Shown: piece by piece, positions 27,822-36,190 of the stretch | Layout: each line of letters begins with the position of its first letter | Position numbering within the stretch: the stretch's first letter is position 1 | Assembly: GCF_003570715.1 (NCBI RefSeq) | Contig: NZ_QXXQ01000017.1 | Span: forward strand, 16,044-80,043 | Source of the DNA: Gemmobacter lutimaris | GTDB lineage: Bacteria; Pseudomonadota; Alphaproteobacteria; Rhodobacterales; Rhodobacteraceae | Direction: 5' to 3' | DNA length: 64,000 nt | Position numbers and translations under genes: made by a program | The notes under the pieces: model-generated | The model's input: only the letters and a program-made list of their open reading frames with translations | Databases searched by the model: none | What the model was told of the DNA's origin: nothing

Positions 27822-28931
27822 TCAGGCCCGGCGTTTACGGGCCTGATCTTCCAGCGCGGTTTCCAGCCGCGCCTGATCCCATCCTTCCGCCACCGCGCGC
27901 GCCAGCAGATCCTGCTGGGTTTCCGGGGCCAGCCCGCCGATCGGCGGGTCGGTGTCCAGATTGGTCGGGAAGGGATAGCCGTCCGCGGTCGCCGCAATGA
28001 CGGCACGGCGCCCTTCGGGCGAAAGCGCGGCCAGATGCGGATAGACCGCGCGCACCATCGCGGTGCGGTCAAGGTTTTCCATATGCCGCGCAAAGGCCGA
28101 GGCGGTCTGGATCAGGTTGACCATCCGCACCACATCGGCCGTCCGGTTCTCGCCCGCCGCATGGAACAGCGCCGGGCTGAAGAAGATCGCATCGCCCTTT
28201 TCCAGCGGCAACTGAACGTGATGCGCCTCGAAATAATCGCGGAACTCGGGGCGGGTCGCGGCGATATAGCCATGCAGGTAGCGTTGCGAATGCGGCAGAA
28301 GCTTGGTCGTGCCGCTTTCCACCGGCATGTCGCAATGCGCCACCCCGCCTTGCAGGATCAGCGTCGGCCCCGTCGCATGGATATGGTCGGGGTAAAGCGC
28401 CATCTGGTCGGGCGACATGAAGCCCAGATGATAGTCGCGGTGCGGCGCCTGCGCCTTGCCACCGGGACGCACCTGATTGACCTGGGTCGCAAGCTGGTAG
28501 CCGGGCCCAAGCCAGGCGCGGCAGGCAATGTCGATCACCGGATTGGCCATGTAGCGCGCATAAACCGCCGGATCATGCAGACACAGCTTTTGCAGGCTGT
28601 TCCAGATCCGGTCATTCGCGCCCGCCTTGGCGAAATGGTCGCCCGCCGCGATCCCTTCTGCCCGCTCCTGCGCGATGATGGCGCGGAACGCTTCGGTGGC
28701 GCTGTCGATGGCGCCCATGTCGGCGAAGGCCCGCTTGATGACAAAGACCCCCGGCCCCTGCCCGATGACCCCCGCCCATTCCGGCGCAATCGCCTCGGTC
28801 ACACTGGCCCCGTCATAGATCGGGATGTTTTTCTGGATGGCCATGGCCGAAGGGCACATTGCCATTGTCGTCTCGGTCTCTGCATCGCTGCGAAAGGCGG
28901 CAAGGCTGATACCGGATACGAAATCTTTCAT
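27822..28931 (-). CDS. Phytanoyl-CoA dioxygenase (PhyH) family protein
   Basis: This 369-residue protein has the Fe(II)/2-oxoglutarate dioxygenase signature: HRDYHLG gives the HxD metal pair, and a later ALFHAAGENRT provides the distal His and the 2-oxoglutarate-binding Arg. PhyH-like enzymes hydroxylate small molecules. It is the first gene of the transporter operon, with 66 bases to the binding-protein gene, and is preceded at 29040 by the same palindrome found before the other operons. A hydroxylation or oxidative opening step on the imported compound is plausible. Confidence 0.85.
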   Translation of the reverse strand: MKDFVSGISLAAFRSDAETETTMAMCPSAMAIQKNIPIYDGASVTEAIAPEWAGVIGQGPGVFVIKRAFADMGAIDSATEAFRAIIAQERAEGIAAGDHFAKAGANDRIWNSLQKLCLHDPAVYARYMANPVIDIACRAWLGPGYQLATQVNQVRPGGKAQAPHRDYHLGFMSPDQMALYPDHIHATGPTLILQGGVAHCDMPVESGTTKLLPHSQRYLHGYIAATRPEFRDYFEAHHVQLPLEKGDAIFFSPALFHAAGENRTADVVRMVNLIQTASAFARHMENLDRTAMVRAVYPHLAALSPEGRRAVIAATADGYPFPTNLDTDPPIGGLAPETQQDLLARAVAEGWDQARLETALEDQARKRRA

Positions 28932-29039
28932 GCTGTCTCCTCCCGGATCGCGGGCGCAATCCTGCGACGCGGGATTCCCCGGCCTCCTCCGCCGCGAAAC
29001 CCGTGATGTCAGTTGAAAAATTGCAAGCTTACCAGTGCT

Positions 29040-29053
29040 GCAATGAGTATTGC
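29040..29053. promoter_or_regulatory. Candidate RpiR-regulator operator 1 (GCAAT-N4-ATTGC)
   Basis: The sequence GCAATGAGTATTGC is a perfect inverted repeat of five bases around four. It lies 109 bases upstream of the PhyH start. The same arm sequence and spacing occur before the iolD/iolG divergent operons and before the RpiR gene, which suggests one regulator binds all three. Confidence 0.65.
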
Positions 29054-29213
29054 GAACGCGTTGCAGGAGTCAACAGCTATTTCGGTCCGGTCACGAATTG
29101 CACCGCGTGGTCTGTCATAGTGTGATCCGCGCAGGCCCTGCCGCGCCGGAGCCAACGGCGGCCTTCGTCAGACGCCCCCCGGCCATACCACCGCGATCTC
29201 GGAAGAAAGACTG

Positions 29214-29238
29214 CCGAAGGCCGCAAAATGGCCTTCGG
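29214..29238 (-). terminator. Hairpin terminator of the iolD operon
   Basis: CCGAAGGCC and GGCCTTCGG form a perfect nine-base stem with a seven-base loop. On the minus strand it follows the stop at 29279 and is followed by a T-rich stretch, as expected for an intrinsic terminator. Confidence 0.65.
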
Positions 29239-29278
29239 AATGCCCCGCAGCTTCATGTCGGGGGCAACGCCGGATGCG

Positions 29279-30433
29279 CTACACCGCGACCGGCCGCAGC
29301 CAGGGCTGATCCGTGGCACCGGCGCTGTCCACCACCGCCTCGACAAAGGCCACGCCCTTCAGCCCGTCCCATGCCGTCGGCAGGTTGCGCCCGATGGCAT
29401 CAGGTTCGCGCCCCTCGGCCCGCGCCCGGATCGCCTCGGCAAAGCCCGCGTAAAGATTGGCGAAAGCCTCCAGATACCCTTCGGGATGGCCCGGCGGGGT
29501 GCGGGTGCGGGCTTGCGCATCCTCCGACAGACCCGCCGCGCCGCGTTTGATCACCTGCACCCGGCCCTCCAGCGGTGTGAGGATCAACTCGTTCGGCTGT
29601 TCCTGATACCACTGCACCGAGCCCGTCTCGCCAAAGACCCGCAGCCGCACGCCGTTGGAATTTCCAATGGCCACCTGAGATGACCAGAGCAAGCCCCGCG
29701 CGCCGCCCTGATAGCGCAGCATCACATGCGCATTATCATCCAGCGCCCGGCCGCCCACGAAGGTCGCCAGATCGGCGGTCAGGCTGTCCAGCGTCAACCC
29801 GCTGACAAACCCCGCCAGATGATAGGCATGGGTGCCGATATCGCCGATGGACCCGCCGCGCCCGTTCTTCACCGGATCGGTGCGCCATACCGCCTGCGCA
29901 TTGCCCTGCTGTTCGATGGCCGTCGCCATCCATTCCAGCGGATATTCCACCTGCACCGTGCGCACCGCGCCGATTTCGCCCGCCGCGACCCGCACGCGCG
30001 CCTCGTGCACCATCGGGTAACCCGAATAGGTATAGGTCACCCCGACAAAGCGCCCGCTGTCGCGCGCCAGTTGTTCCAGCGCCACCGCATCTGCCAGTGT
30101 GGCGGTCAGCGGCTTTTCACAGATCACGTCGAAGCCCGCCTCGATCAGCGCCTTCGCAATCGGGTAATGGGTGAAATTCGGCGTGCAGATCGCCACCGCC
30201 TCAACCCGGTCGGGCCGCGCGGCCTCTGCCGCGATCATCTCCTGCCATGTCCCGTAGCTGCGCGCGGGGTCAAGCCCCTGCGAAAGCGCGAAGGTGCGGC
30301 CGCGCTCCGGGTCCACATCGAAGGCGCCCGCCACAAGCTGCCACTGGCCATCCAGCCGCGCCGCGAGCCGGTGGATATGGCCGATATAGGCGCCCTGCCC
30401 GCCGCCCACCATGCCAAGCCGCAAGGGTCTCAT
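29279..30433 (-). CDS. Gfo/Idh/MocA family oxidoreductase (paralogue 2)
   Basis: The 384-residue dehydrogenase has LRLGMVGGGQGA at its N-terminus, ICTPNFTH, CEKPLTA (catalytic Lys) and [10 protein letters not shown] with the conserved His. It starts by ATGA overlap with the epimerase gene and ends the iolD operon. The blocks [10 protein letters not shown] and AARPDxxEAV are shared with the dehydrogenase at 23634-24818, so the two arose by duplication. In known systems, a Gfo/Idh/MocA enzyme coupled to a TIM-barrel isomerase performs keto-sugar or keto-cyclitol chemistry. Confidence 0.88.
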   Translation of the reverse strand: MRPLRLGMVGGGQGAYIGHIHRLAARLDGQWQLVAGAFDVDPERGRTFALSQGLDPARSYGTWQEMIAAEAARPDRVEAVAICTPNFTHYPIAKALIEAGFDVICEKPLTATLADAVALEQLARDSGRFVGVTYTYSGYPMVHEARVRVAAGEIGAVRTVQVEYPLEWMATAIEQQGNAQAVWRTDPVKNGRGGSIGDIGTHAYHLAGFVSGLTLDSLTADLATFVGGRALDDNAHVMLRYQGGARGLLWSSQVAIGNSNGVRLRVFGETGSVQWYQEQPNELILTPLEGRVQVIKRGAAGLSEDAQARTRTPPGHPEGYLEAFANLYAGFAEAIRARAEGREPDAIGRNLPTAWDGLKGVAFVEAVVDSAGATDQPWLRPVAV

Positions 30434-31494
30434 GCCTCATCCTCCAGCCCGAGCATCGCCCGGTTGGCGCGGCGATCCGCACCGGATTTCACGAAATCGT
30501 CGAAGGCGCGATCCGACACGCCGATGATGTGATCCGCGATGAACCGCGCGCCTTCGCGGGCGCCGTCCTCGGGGTTCTTGACGAAACATTCCCATTCCAG
30601 CACCGCCCAGCCGTCATAGCCATGCGTTGTCAGCTTGGTGAAGATCGCGCCGAAATCCACCTGCCCGTCGCCGGGGCTGCGGAAGCGACCCGCGCGTTTC
30701 GCCCAAGGCATATAGCCGCCATAGGCGCCGGATTTGCCATCGGGGCGGAACTCGGCATCCTTCACATGGAAGGCGCGGATGCGGTCGTGGTAATGGTCAA
30801 TGAAGGCCAGATAATCCAGCGCCTGAAGCACGAAATGGCTGGGATCATACATCAGATTGGCGCGGGGGTGGCCTTTCACCTTCTCAAGGAAATACTCCCA
30901 TGAATGGCCGTCGTGCAGATCCTCGCAAGGGTGGATCTCATAGCAGACATCCACGCCATGCGCGTCGAAATCGTCAAGGATCGGGGTCCAACGTTTCGCC
31001 AGCTCGTCAAACCCCTCCTCCACCAGCCCCTCGGGCCATTGCGGATAAGGGTAAAGATAGGGCCACAGCAGCGCACCCGAAAAGGTCACATGCCGGTCAA
31101 TGCCCAGCCGGGCCGAGGCACGCGCGGCAAAGCGCAACTGCTCCTCCGCCCAGGCCCGTCGCGCCTTCGGATTGCCGCGCACCGGCGCGGGCGCGAAACT
31201 GTCCATGACCGCATCATGCGCCGGATGCACCGCCACCAGTTGCCCGGTGATATGCGAGGCAAATTCGGTGATCTGCAAACCATGGTCGGCCAGCATCCCG
31301 CGCAACTCATCGCAATAGGTGTCGCTTTCGGCAGCCAGCTTCATGTCGATCAATCGGGTGTCCCATGTCGGGATCTGCACCCCCTTGAACCCCTTGCCCG
31401 CCGCCCATGCGGCCAAACCCGGCAGGCTGTCATAGGGCGCCTGATCCGCCGCGAACTGGGCCAGAAACACCCCCGGCCCCTTGATGGTGCGCAT
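30430..31494 (-). CDS. Sugar phosphate isomerase/epimerase family protein (AP-endonuclease 2 fold)
   Basis: This 354-residue TIM-barrel protein has the xylose-isomerase-like metal residues in YEIHPCED, MYDPSHF, FHVKDAE and a final EWECF. The family isomerises or dehydrates keto-sugars and cyclitols. ATG 31494 was chosen because GGAGGG lies before it and it falls one base after the SDR stop; the longer frame to 31545 overlaps the SDR. It is coupled to the dehydrogenase that follows. Confidence 0.85.
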   Translation of the reverse strand: MRTIKGPGVFLAQFAADQAPYDSLPGLAAWAAGKGFKGVQIPTWDTRLIDMKLAAESDTYCDELRGMLADHGLQITEFASHITGQLVAVHPAHDAVMDSFAPAPVRGNPKARRAWAEEQLRFAARASARLGIDRHVTFSGALLWPYLYPYPQWPEGLVEEGFDELAKRWTPILDDFDAHGVDVCYEIHPCEDLHDGHSWEYFLEKVKGHPRANLMYDPSHFVLQALDYLAFIDHYHDRIRAFHVKDAEFRPDGKSGAYGGYMPWAKRAGRFRSPGDGQVDFGAIFTKLTTHGYDGWAVLEWECFVKNPEDGAREGARFIADHIIGVSDRAFDDFVKSGADRRANRAMLGLEDEA

Positions 31495-31495
31495 C

Positions 31496-32308
31496 TCAGC
31501 CCTCCAGCTTTGCCGCAGGCACCGGCGCCTCGTCAAAGCCACCATAGACCGACTGGTCGAAGGGGATGACCGCGCCGGTCATCATGCCGCAGTCATCCGA
31601 GGCCATCCACAGCACTGCCCGCGCCACCTCGGCCGGGTCGAGGATACGGCCAAAGGGCTTTTCTGCGGCCTTGCGGTCGATGAAGGTCGGGTCGCCCGTC
31701 TCCGACAGCACCAGCTTGCGCTCGTGGTCCGAGTTCATCCAGCCGATGTCGAGCTGATTGACATGGATCCGGTTGCGCATCAGCGCGAAACCCGCGTGCC
31801 GGGTCAGCGTGGCCAGCGCCCCTTTCGAGGTGGCATAGGGCGCAAGGAACGGCTGCCCCGCCAGACCGGAAACCGATCCGATATTGACGATGCGCCCCTC
31901 GATCCCCTCGCGGATCATCACCTTCGCCGCGTCCTGAATCAGAAAGAACGGCGCGCGGGTGTTGACGGCCATCATGCGGTCAAACAACTCGGGGCTGGTG
32001 TTCAGCATATTGCCCCGGTCGGTCAGCCCGGCGGCATTGACCAGAATATCCACCCTGCCAAAGCGCGCATCCGCTGCCGCAACGATACCGCGCACATCGT
32101 CCATGTTGCCCAGATCGGCGGCCAGCATCTCGACCGGAACGCCGGTCGCGGCGGTGATGTCTTCCGCCACCGCGCGGCCCTTCTCGACCCCGCGCCCGAC
32201 GATCACGATGCCGCCCGCCCCGGCCGCCGCAAAGACCCGCGCGATGGCCGCGCCCAGCCCCTGCGTGCCGCCCGTGACAATGGCGATCTTGCCGTCGATG
32301 CGGTTCAT
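31496..32308 (-). CDS. SDR family oxidoreductase
   Basis: The 270-residue protein is a classical short-chain dehydrogenase: TGGTQGLG cofactor loop, NAAG, catalytic Ser in NIGSVSG and YATSK. It overlaps the iolE gene by four bases. Within this operon it probably oxidises or reduces a hydroxyl of a cyclitol or sugar acid; the substrate cannot be read from sequence. Confidence 0.9.
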   Translation of the reverse strand: MNRIDGKIAIVTGGTQGLGAAIARVFAAAGAGGIVIVGRGVEKGRAVAEDITAATGVPVEMLAADLGNMDDVRGIVAAADARFGRVDILVNAAGLTDRGNMLNTSPELFDRMMAVNTRAPFFLIQDAAKVMIREGIEGRIVNIGSVSGLAGQPFLAPYATSKGALATLTRHAGFALMRNRIHVNQLDIGWMNSDHERKLVLSETGDPTFIDRKAAEKPFGRILDPAEVARAVLWMASDDCGMMTGAVIPFDQSVYGGFDEAPVPAAKLEG

Positions 32309-33198
32309 GGCATGACCTCGTAACCCGCCGCCGCCATGACGCGCAGCAGCTCCGCATGCCCTTTCTTCGCCATCTCCAGCGGGGGAGAGACCTTCGGGTC
32401 TTGCTCTGCCTCCACCACGAACCAGCCCTCATAGCCTTTCGCCGCCAGCGCCTTCACGATGGCCTCGAAATCCAGACTGCCATCCCCCGGCACGGTAAAG
32501 GCACCCTTCACCACCGCATCGAGGAAGCTTTCGCGCGTGCGGTCCAGCGCGTCGATCACCGGGCGACGGATATCCTTTGTATGAACGTGCGTGATGCGCG
32601 CATGGTGGTTTTCGATCACCCGCATCACATCGCCCCCGGCAAAGGCCATATGCCCCGCATCGAACAACAGCGGCACCGAGGAATGCTGCATCAGCAGATC
32701 CAGTTCCGCCTCGGTCTCGATCACCGCCGCCATGTGGTGATGGTAGGAAACCGGCATCCCCTGCCCCGCGCACCAATCGGCAAAATCGCTCATCTTGCGG
32801 CCATAGGCGGCAATCTCTGCCTCGGTCAGCTTCGGCTTCGTCGCCAGCGGCGCCGATTTCACCCCCTGAATGCTGCGCGCGGTTTCGCCATAGACGATGC
32901 AGGGCGCCCCCGCTGCCTTGAAGAAGGCAAGTTGCTGCGCGATCCGTTCCTTTTCCACCTCGATATCGCCATCCAGCAGCAGGCCGGAAAACCAGCCGCC
33001 ACAGACCGAAATCCCGTATTTCGCCAGAACCGGCCCCAGCGCGCCCATGTCCATCGGGAAGCGGCGGCCCGTCTCCATCCCGGTATAGCCCGCGACCGAG
33101 GCCTGCCGCAGGCATTCCTCAAGGCTCACATCATCGCTCAATTCCGCCAGATCGTCGTTCCACCACGCGATCGGCGCAATGCCCAGTCTTGCCTTCAT
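32305..33198 (-). CDS. iolE: Inosose dehydratase
   Basis: The 297-residue product begins LGIAPIAWWNDD and continues with the METGRRFP block typical of IolE, a TIM-barrel enzyme that removes water from 2-keto-myo-inositol to give the diketone. ATG 33198 is four bases after the iolD stop, with GGAG upstream; the frame extends to 33342 but overlaps iolD. It is followed by ATGA coupling to the SDR gene. The pairing with iolD makes the assignment firm. Confidence 0.92.
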   Translation of the reverse strand: MKARLGIAPIAWWNDDLAELSDDVSLEECLRQASVAGYTGMETGRRFPMDMGALGPVLAKYGISVCGGWFSGLLLDGDIEVEKERIAQQLAFFKAAGAPCIVYGETARSIQGVKSAPLATKPKLTEAEIAAYGRKMSDFADWCAGQGMPVSYHHHMAAVIETEAELDLLMQHSSVPLLFDAGHMAFAGGDVMRVIENHHARITHVHTKDIRRPVIDALDRTRESFLDAVVKGAFTVPGDGSLDFEAIVKALAAKGYEGWFVVEAEQDPKVSPPLEMAKKGHAELLRVMAAAGYEVMP

Positions 33199-33202
33199 CC
33201 GT

Positions 33203-35074
33203 TCACACTCCAACGCGCTGGTTCGCGCGAATTGCATCCTGCGCCTTGCGCGCCGCGCGCACCTTCTCGAATGTCGAGATTTCCGGCACACCCACATCCC
33301 AGTCGGCATCGCCCGGCACCCAGGCATGGGCGTCCGACACAATGGAAATGACGGTCGGCCCGTCGTTCTGCAACGCCCATTTCACCGCCTCCTCCAGATC
33401 GGCGAGGCTGTCCACCTTGCGGGCCTTTGCACCCATCGCCTCGGCATGTCTGGCGAAATCGACATGCAGCGGCGCATCCCGGTTCTGCACCCGGCAATCC
33501 GTCAGCAGGTTGTTGAACCCCGGCACGCCCTTGAACTGTTGCAGCCGGTTGATGACCGCATAGCCGCCATTGTCGCAAACCACGACGACCATGCGATGCC
33601 CGGTCAGCGCAGCGGAATAGATATCTGAATTCATCATCATATAGGTGCCGTCGCCCAGCATCACGATGGGCGTGCCACCAGTCGCACCGGGGCCTTCCTG
33701 CGCCATGGCACAGCCCCAGCCCGCCGCGATCTCATAGCCCATGCAGGAAAAGCCGAACTCGCAATCGAAAGTATTGGGGCTTTTCACCCGCCAGCCCTTC
33801 GTCACCTCGCCCGGCGTGCCGCCTGCCGCCGCGATCAGCGTGTCATCCGGCCCGGCCACCTTGTTCAGCACCCCCACCACCTGCGCATAGGACGGCACGG
33901 CGGCATTGGTCGGGCGCTGGTGATCATCCACAAGCGCGTTCCATTCGGCAAACAGCCGTTGCGCGCGGGTCATCAGACCGGCCTCTGCCGCCCAATCGCC
34001 AAGCGCCGCATCCAGATCGGCCAGCGCCTCTTTCGCATCGCCCACCACCGACAGAGCCCGGTGCTTCACCGCATCGAACCGCGCCGCATTGACCGAGATG
34101 AACTTCGCATCCTGAGCAAAGGCCGTCCACGACCCGGTGGTGAAATCCTGAAGCCGCGTGCCGATGGCAAGGATCACATCGGCCTCTTTCGCCAGCGCAT
34201 TGGCCGAGGTGGACCCCACGATCCCGATGGGCCCGGCATGGACCGGATGGTAATGCGTCAATGCCCCCTTGCCCGCGATGGTTTCCACCACCGGAATCCC
34301 GCGCCGCGCCGCGAAATCGGCCAGCTCTGCCTCGGCCAGCGAATAGCGCACTCCGCCGCCCGAGATGATCAGCGGTTTCTTCGCCCCCTTCAGCGCCGCC
34401 GCCGCCCCGGCCACGGCGTCACGGTCAGGCCGCGGACGCGGGATTTTCCAGACCTTCGGCTCAAAGAACACTTCCGGGTAATCGAAGGCCCTTTCCTGCG
34501 TGTCCTGCGCCAGCCCGATGAAGGCCGGGCCGCAATCGGCAGGGTCCAGCATGGTGGCAATCGCCTGCGGCAGCGAGGAGATGATCTGTTCCGGCAGCGT
34601 GATCCGGTCCCAGTAGCGCACAACCGGCTTGAAGGCATCGTTCACCGTCACCGTCGGGTCGCCGAAATGTTCCACCTGCTGCAACACCGGGTCGGGCAGC
34701 CGGTTGGCGAAAGTATCGCCCGCCAGCAACAGCACCGGCAGCCGGTTGGTCATCGCCACACCCGCCGCCGTCACCATATTGGCCGCCCCCGGCCCGATCG
34801 AGGTTGCCGCCACCATGATCTGCCGCCGCCGCTTGGCCTTGGCAAAGCCGATGGCCGCCAGCGCCATGCTTTGCTCGTTCTGGCCGCGCCAAGTCGGCAA
34901 CTGGTCCTGCACCTGCTCCAGCGCCTCTGACAGGCAGGTCACATTGCCATGGCCGAAGATCCCGAACACCCCCGCGAAAAGCGGAACGCGGGTGCCGTCG
35001 ATCTCGGTGAACTGGTTGCACAGATAGCGCACAAGAGCCTGAGCCATGGTCAGGCGCACGGTGGTCCGGGACAT
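33203..35074 (-). CDS. iolD: 3D-(3,5/4)-trihydroxycyclohexane-1,2-dione hydrolase
   Basis: This 623-residue thiamine-diphosphate enzyme starts LTMAQALVRYLCNQ and has the IolD blocks GVFGIFGHGNV, Glu67 in GQNEQSMA, and the ThDP/Mg motif GDGTYMMMNSD. IolD opens the cyclohexanedione ring to 5-deoxy-glucuronate. It is the first gene of the minus-strand operon, with a divergent promoter region of 106 bases shared with iolG and a palindromic operator in the middle. Confidence 0.95.
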   Translation of the reverse strand: MSRTTVRLTMAQALVRYLCNQFTEIDGTRVPLFAGVFGIFGHGNVTCLSEALEQVQDQLPTWRGQNEQSMALAAIGFAKAKRRRQIMVAATSIGPGAANMVTAAGVAMTNRLPVLLLAGDTFANRLPDPVLQQVEHFGDPTVTVNDAFKPVVRYWDRITLPEQIISSLPQAIATMLDPADCGPAFIGLAQDTQERAFDYPEVFFEPKVWKIPRPRPDRDAVAGAAAALKGAKKPLIISGGGVRYSLAEAELADFAARRGIPVVETIAGKGALTHYHPVHAGPIGIVGSTSANALAKEADVILAIGTRLQDFTTGSWTAFAQDAKFISVNAARFDAVKHRALSVVGDAKEALADLDAALGDWAAEAGLMTRAQRLFAEWNALVDDHQRPTNAAVPSYAQVVGVLNKVAGPDDTLIAAAGGTPGEVTKGWRVKSPNTFDCEFGFSCMGYEIAAGWGCAMAQEGPGATGGTPIVMLGDGTYMMMNSDIYSAALTGHRMVVVVCDNGGYAVINRLQQFKGVPGFNNLLTDCRVQNRDAPLHVDFARHAEAMGAKARKVDSLADLEEAVKWALQNDGPTVISIVSDAHAWVPGDADWDVGVPEISTFEKVRAARKAQDAIRANQRVGV

Positions 35075-35140
35075 CTCGCCTCCTCCTGCGGATGGGTTTG
35101 GCAGGAGACTACGGAATGTCCATTGACATTACAATAGTTC

Positions 35141-35156
35141 TGCAATGAATATTGCA
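35141..35156. promoter_or_regulatory. Candidate RpiR-regulator operator 2 between iolD and iolG
   Basis: TGCAATGAATATTGCA has perfect six-base arms around four bases. It sits in the 106-base region between the divergent iolD and iolG starts, so one bound regulator could silence both operons. It lies 25 bases before the iolG start, and falling inside the longer reading frame supports the later start. Confidence 0.72.
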
Positions 35157-35180
35157 CAACGCTTTCGGGAGGAGAACGAA

Positions 35181-36188
35181 ATGCTCAGGATCGCCGTCCT
35201 CGGCTGTGGCCGCATCGGGCGCATGCACGCCGAAAACATCGCCCGCCATCCGCGCGCAGCGCTTGCCGGGGTTTATGACACATACAACCCCGCTGCCGTC
35301 GAAGTATCGGAAAAGCTTGGTGTTCCCCGCTTCGAATCGGCCGAAACCGTCTTCGCATCGACGGCGGTGGATGCCGTGCTGATCGCCACATCGACCGCCA
35401 CCCATGTCGATTACATCGAACAGGCCGTTGCGGCAGGCAAGCCCATCCTTTGCGAAAAGCCCATAGACCTGTCGCTGGACCGGGTGAACGTCTGCGCTGC
35501 CCGTATCGCCGATACCCGCCTGCCCATCATGCTTGGCTTCGTGCGCCGCTTCGATGCCGGTCACGCCGCCGTGCGCCGCGCCATCGCCGATGGCACGCTG
35601 GGCGAGTTGCATCAGATCGTCATCACCTCGCGCGATCCGGGCATGGCACCCGATGCCTATATCGAGGTCTCGGGCGGCATCTTCCGCGACATGACAATCC
35701 ATGATTTCGACATGGCCCGTTTCATGCTGGGCGAAGAAGTGACCGAAGTCACCGCCACTGGCGCCCGCCTCGTCGATCCGGCGCTGATGGAACGCTGCAA
35801 CGATTACGACACCGTCACCGTCGTGCTGAAAACCGCCAGCGGCAAACAGGCGGTCATCGTGAACTCGCGCCGCGCCGTCTATGGCTATGACCAGCGGGTC
35901 GAGGCGTTTGGTTCAGGCGGCATGGCCATCTCTGAAAACCGCCGCATGAACAATATGCAGCTTTACGGGGCCGATTTCACGGCACAGGGCGCGGTGCTGC
36001 AAAATTTCTTCATCGACCGCTATGCCGAGGCTTTCGCGGCAGAGATTGACGCCTTCGTCGATGCGGTGGAAACCGGCACCCCGGTCGCGGTCGGGTTCGA
36101 GGATGGCCGTCTCGCCCTGCTTCTGGCCGAGGCCGCGATCCGTTCGGTCGCCGAGGGGCGCAGCGTGCGCACAAGCGAACTGGGCTGA
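35181..36188 (+). CDS. iolG: myo-Inositol 2-dehydrogenase
   Basis: The 335-residue dehydrogenase has LGCGRIGRMHAEN, LCEKPID (catalytic Lys) and GIFRDMTIHDFDMARFMLGE, where His is the second catalytic residue, plus SRRAVYGYDQR; these blocks are those of alphaproteobacterial IolG. It oxidises myo-inositol (or scyllo-inositol) with NAD to the inosose that IolE uses. GGGAGGAG stands before ATG 35181. It heads a five-gene plus-strand operon. Confidence 0.92.
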   Translation: MLRIAVLGCGRIGRMHAENIARHPRAALAGVYDTYNPAAVEVSEKLGVPRFESAETVFASTAVDAVLIATSTATHVDYIEQAVAAGKPILCEKPIDLSLDRVNVCAARIADTRLPIMLGFVRRFDAGHAAVRRAIADGTLGELHQIVITSRDPGMAPDAYIEVSGGIFRDMTIHDFDMARFMLGEEVTEVTATGARLVDPALMERCNDYDTVTVVLKTASGKQAVIVNSRRAVYGYDQRVEAFGSGGMAISENRRMNNMQLYGADFTAQGAVLQNFFIDRYAEAFAAEIDAFVDAVETGTPVAVGFEDGRLALLLAEAAIRSVAEGRSVRTSELG

Positions 36189-36190
36189 CC

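Larger units (their letters stand above)
28932..29278. other. 347-base intergenic region with operator and terminator
   Basis: This spacer lies between two minus-strand operons. The right part holds a hairpin terminator for the iolD operon (29214-29238). The left part holds the palindrome at 29040-29053, a further ATTGC half site at 29020, and should contain the promoter of the PhyH-transporter operon. I see no coding frame worth reporting in it. Confidence 0.65.
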
